Positions 5,067 through 5,859 of a DNA stretch of 5,859 bases are shown piece after piece (position 1 is the stretch's first letter; each line of letters begins with the position of its first letter). The position numbers and the translations under genes are program-made. Source of the stretch: Candidatus Magasanikbacteria bacterium RIFCSPHIGHO2_02_FULL_50_9b. GTDB lineage: Bacteria > Patescibacteriota > Patescibacteriia > Magasanikbacterales > 2-02-FULL-50-9b. Where the stretch lies: positions 1 through 5,859 of the forward strand of contig MFQD01000042.1 in assembly GCA_001782975.1 (NCBI GenBank), written 5' to 3'. The notes under the pieces are model-generated. The model was not told the origin of the DNA, did not search any database, and saw nothing but the letters and a program-made list of their open reading frames with translations.

Positions 5067-5859
5067 TCACGCGTCCTTGAGGCCGACGCGAAGCCGACGC
5101 ACGCTGTTGATGCGACGACCGACAATGTGTTGCTGTTCAAACCACTCGTGGGCAAACTCCTTGTCTGCGCGCAGGAACTCGAAGTCCCGCATGTGCAGGA
5201 TCAGAAAGATGTTCAGATGCGTCAAGACGAAGGATTTTCCAGAGCGCGAGCGGTGGGAGACGAACGCCCACATACAGCGTGCCTCTGCGTCGAACTTGTT
5301 GAACGTGCCGCGCACGTACTGCTTTCCATTCCAGATCACCACTTCGTCGCCGACATGGAACGTCGGGCGGACGGTCGGGTGGAGCGGCTTGTACGGAGCG
5401 GACGCTGCAAGCTCGCTGAAGAGAATGTACCACCGGAGGGCATCTACCTCATTGTTCTTGAGCTCGTTAATCTGCCACTCGAGGTGCACGATCAGCAACC
5501 TCCTGAACAGTTCTCCACGTTCGCCTTCGGCCATGATCACACAACGCGGGTGTGACGCGTGATCCGCACAGGCCTGTTGAAAGCCCGTCGCAGTGAGCAC
5601 GGCGCAGTAACGCTTGGTCGTGAGAAGTGGCCGATGTTCCTTGAAAAAGATGCATTCGGCACAGCGCTTCATACACGTGCTACTGGCGTCAACGGGAAGC
5701 TTGTTGTGTAATGCAAGCCAATACTGGGTCAAATCAGACAGCCGCGCCGACAGATCGGCGGGGGTCCTCTCGCTCCAGTATGCGGCCAGCCAGCTCAACA
5801 TCTCGCTCCCAAGCTCCTGCACGCGGTCGAGCGGGACGGCCGGGACAAATGCCCAGCCG
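5067..5859 (-). CDS. Unrecognised Cys-rich protein with possible SH3/KOW-like segment (5' end outside window)
   Basis: The frame stays open to the window edge, giving 263 visible residues. A GTG at 5822 would give 251 residues, but it has no clear Shine-Dalgarno and the 12 codons before it read as plausible protein, so the start is probably beyond the window. Numbering from GTG 5822, residues 1-42 are helical and Trp/Leu-rich. Residues 50-94 form a cysteine cluster (C50-x3-C54-x2-C57, C73, C85, C94, with H88 and H91 nearby) that could bind zinc or an Fe-S cluster. A helical stretch (100-141) follows. Then comes a beta-rich segment at 154-206 starting F-H-V-G-D-E-V-V-I-W-N-G-K-Q-Y-V-R-G, which looks like the turn pattern of SH3/KOW-type barrels. 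The C-terminus is charged and basic. There is no signal peptide or membrane helix in the visible part, so it is probably cytoplasmic. I do not recognise the family; nucleic-acid binding is only a guess. A strong terminator follows. Confidence 0.65.
   Translation of the reverse strand, partial: GWAFVPAVPLDRVQELGSEMLSWLAAYWSERTPADLSARLSDLTQYWLALHNKLPVDASSTCMKRCAECIFFKEHRPLLTTKRYCAVLTATGFQQACADHASHPRCVIMAEGERGELFRRLLIVHLEWQINELKNNEVDALRWYILFSELAASAPYKPLHPTVRPTFHVGDEVVIWNGKQYVRGTFNKFDAEARCMWAFVSHRSRSGKSFVLTHLNIFLILHMRDFEFLRADKEFAHEWFEQQHIVGRRINSVRRLRVGLKDA

Noticed and set aside
4986..5555. 189-residue open frame on the + strand
   Set aside because: It starts inside the - strand terminator region, is antisense to the gene at 5067-5859, has no Shine-Dalgarno, and shows no domain pattern. 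The - strand frame has plausible protein composition and its own terminator.
1..5859. Search by eye for tRNA, rRNA, CRISPR arrays, insertion-sequence ends and toxin-antitoxin or defence genes
   Set aside because: None seen. No direct-repeat array, no transposase or nuclease motif, and no tRNA-like cloverleaf were noticed.

Overview
The window looks like chromosomal DNA of an uncultivated bacterium. The best guess is a member of the Candidatus Patescibacteria (CPR). The main clue is an ECF sigma factor directly coupled to a DUF5667-type membrane protein. Compact spacing, weak or missing ribosome binding sites at several starts, and many small membrane or surface proteins of unknown function agree with this. 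It is an inference from gene content and not a phylogenetic result. There are no RNA genes, insertion sequences, CRISPR arrays or phage genes. Eight protein genes are supported, and the first and last run off the window.

Layout. (1) 1-647, + strand: the 3' end of a small DoxX-like multi-spanning membrane protein, followed after one base by a membrane-anchored cytochrome b5-like haem protein. (2) 657-2263, + strand: an ECF-type promoter, an ECF sigma factor and an overlapping DUF5667-type membrane protein, closed by a strong hairpin terminator. This looks like a self-regulating envelope-signalling unit. (3) 2272-2752, + strand: a housekeeping-type promoter, a GTG-started cysteine-rich lipoprotein, and a terminator-like hairpin. 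(4) 2753-3397, + strand: a membrane protein of the PAP2/sphingomyelin-synthase-like lipid phosphatase/transferase superfamily. It converges on (5) 3420-4061, - strand: a polytopic membrane protein with conserved acidic and His residues. A perfect 11-bp-arm palindrome lies between them. (6) 4155-4913, - strand: a secreted or anchored TPR protein with its own extended -10 promoter, good Shine-Dalgarno and terminator. (7) 5067-5859, - strand: an unrecognised Cys-rich protein with a possible SH3/KOW-like segment, ending in a hairpin terminator; its start is outside the window.

Nearly everything in the first six loci acts at or beyond the cytoplasmic membrane. The sigma/DUF5667 pair is the only regulator and might control envelope genes, but only its own promoter carries the recognisable ECF motif. 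Base composition rises in the right-hand part: one 60-base line inside the TPR gene (4201-4260) is about 72% GC by hand count, against about 42% for 3661-3720.

Two genes (sigma factor and 3420-4061) have promoters whose predicted start point falls on the ATG, suggesting leaderless mRNAs. I found no clear new multi-gene system. The best leads are the sigma/DUF5667 circuit, the leaderless promoters, and the uncharacterised proteins at 3420-4061 and 5067-5859.
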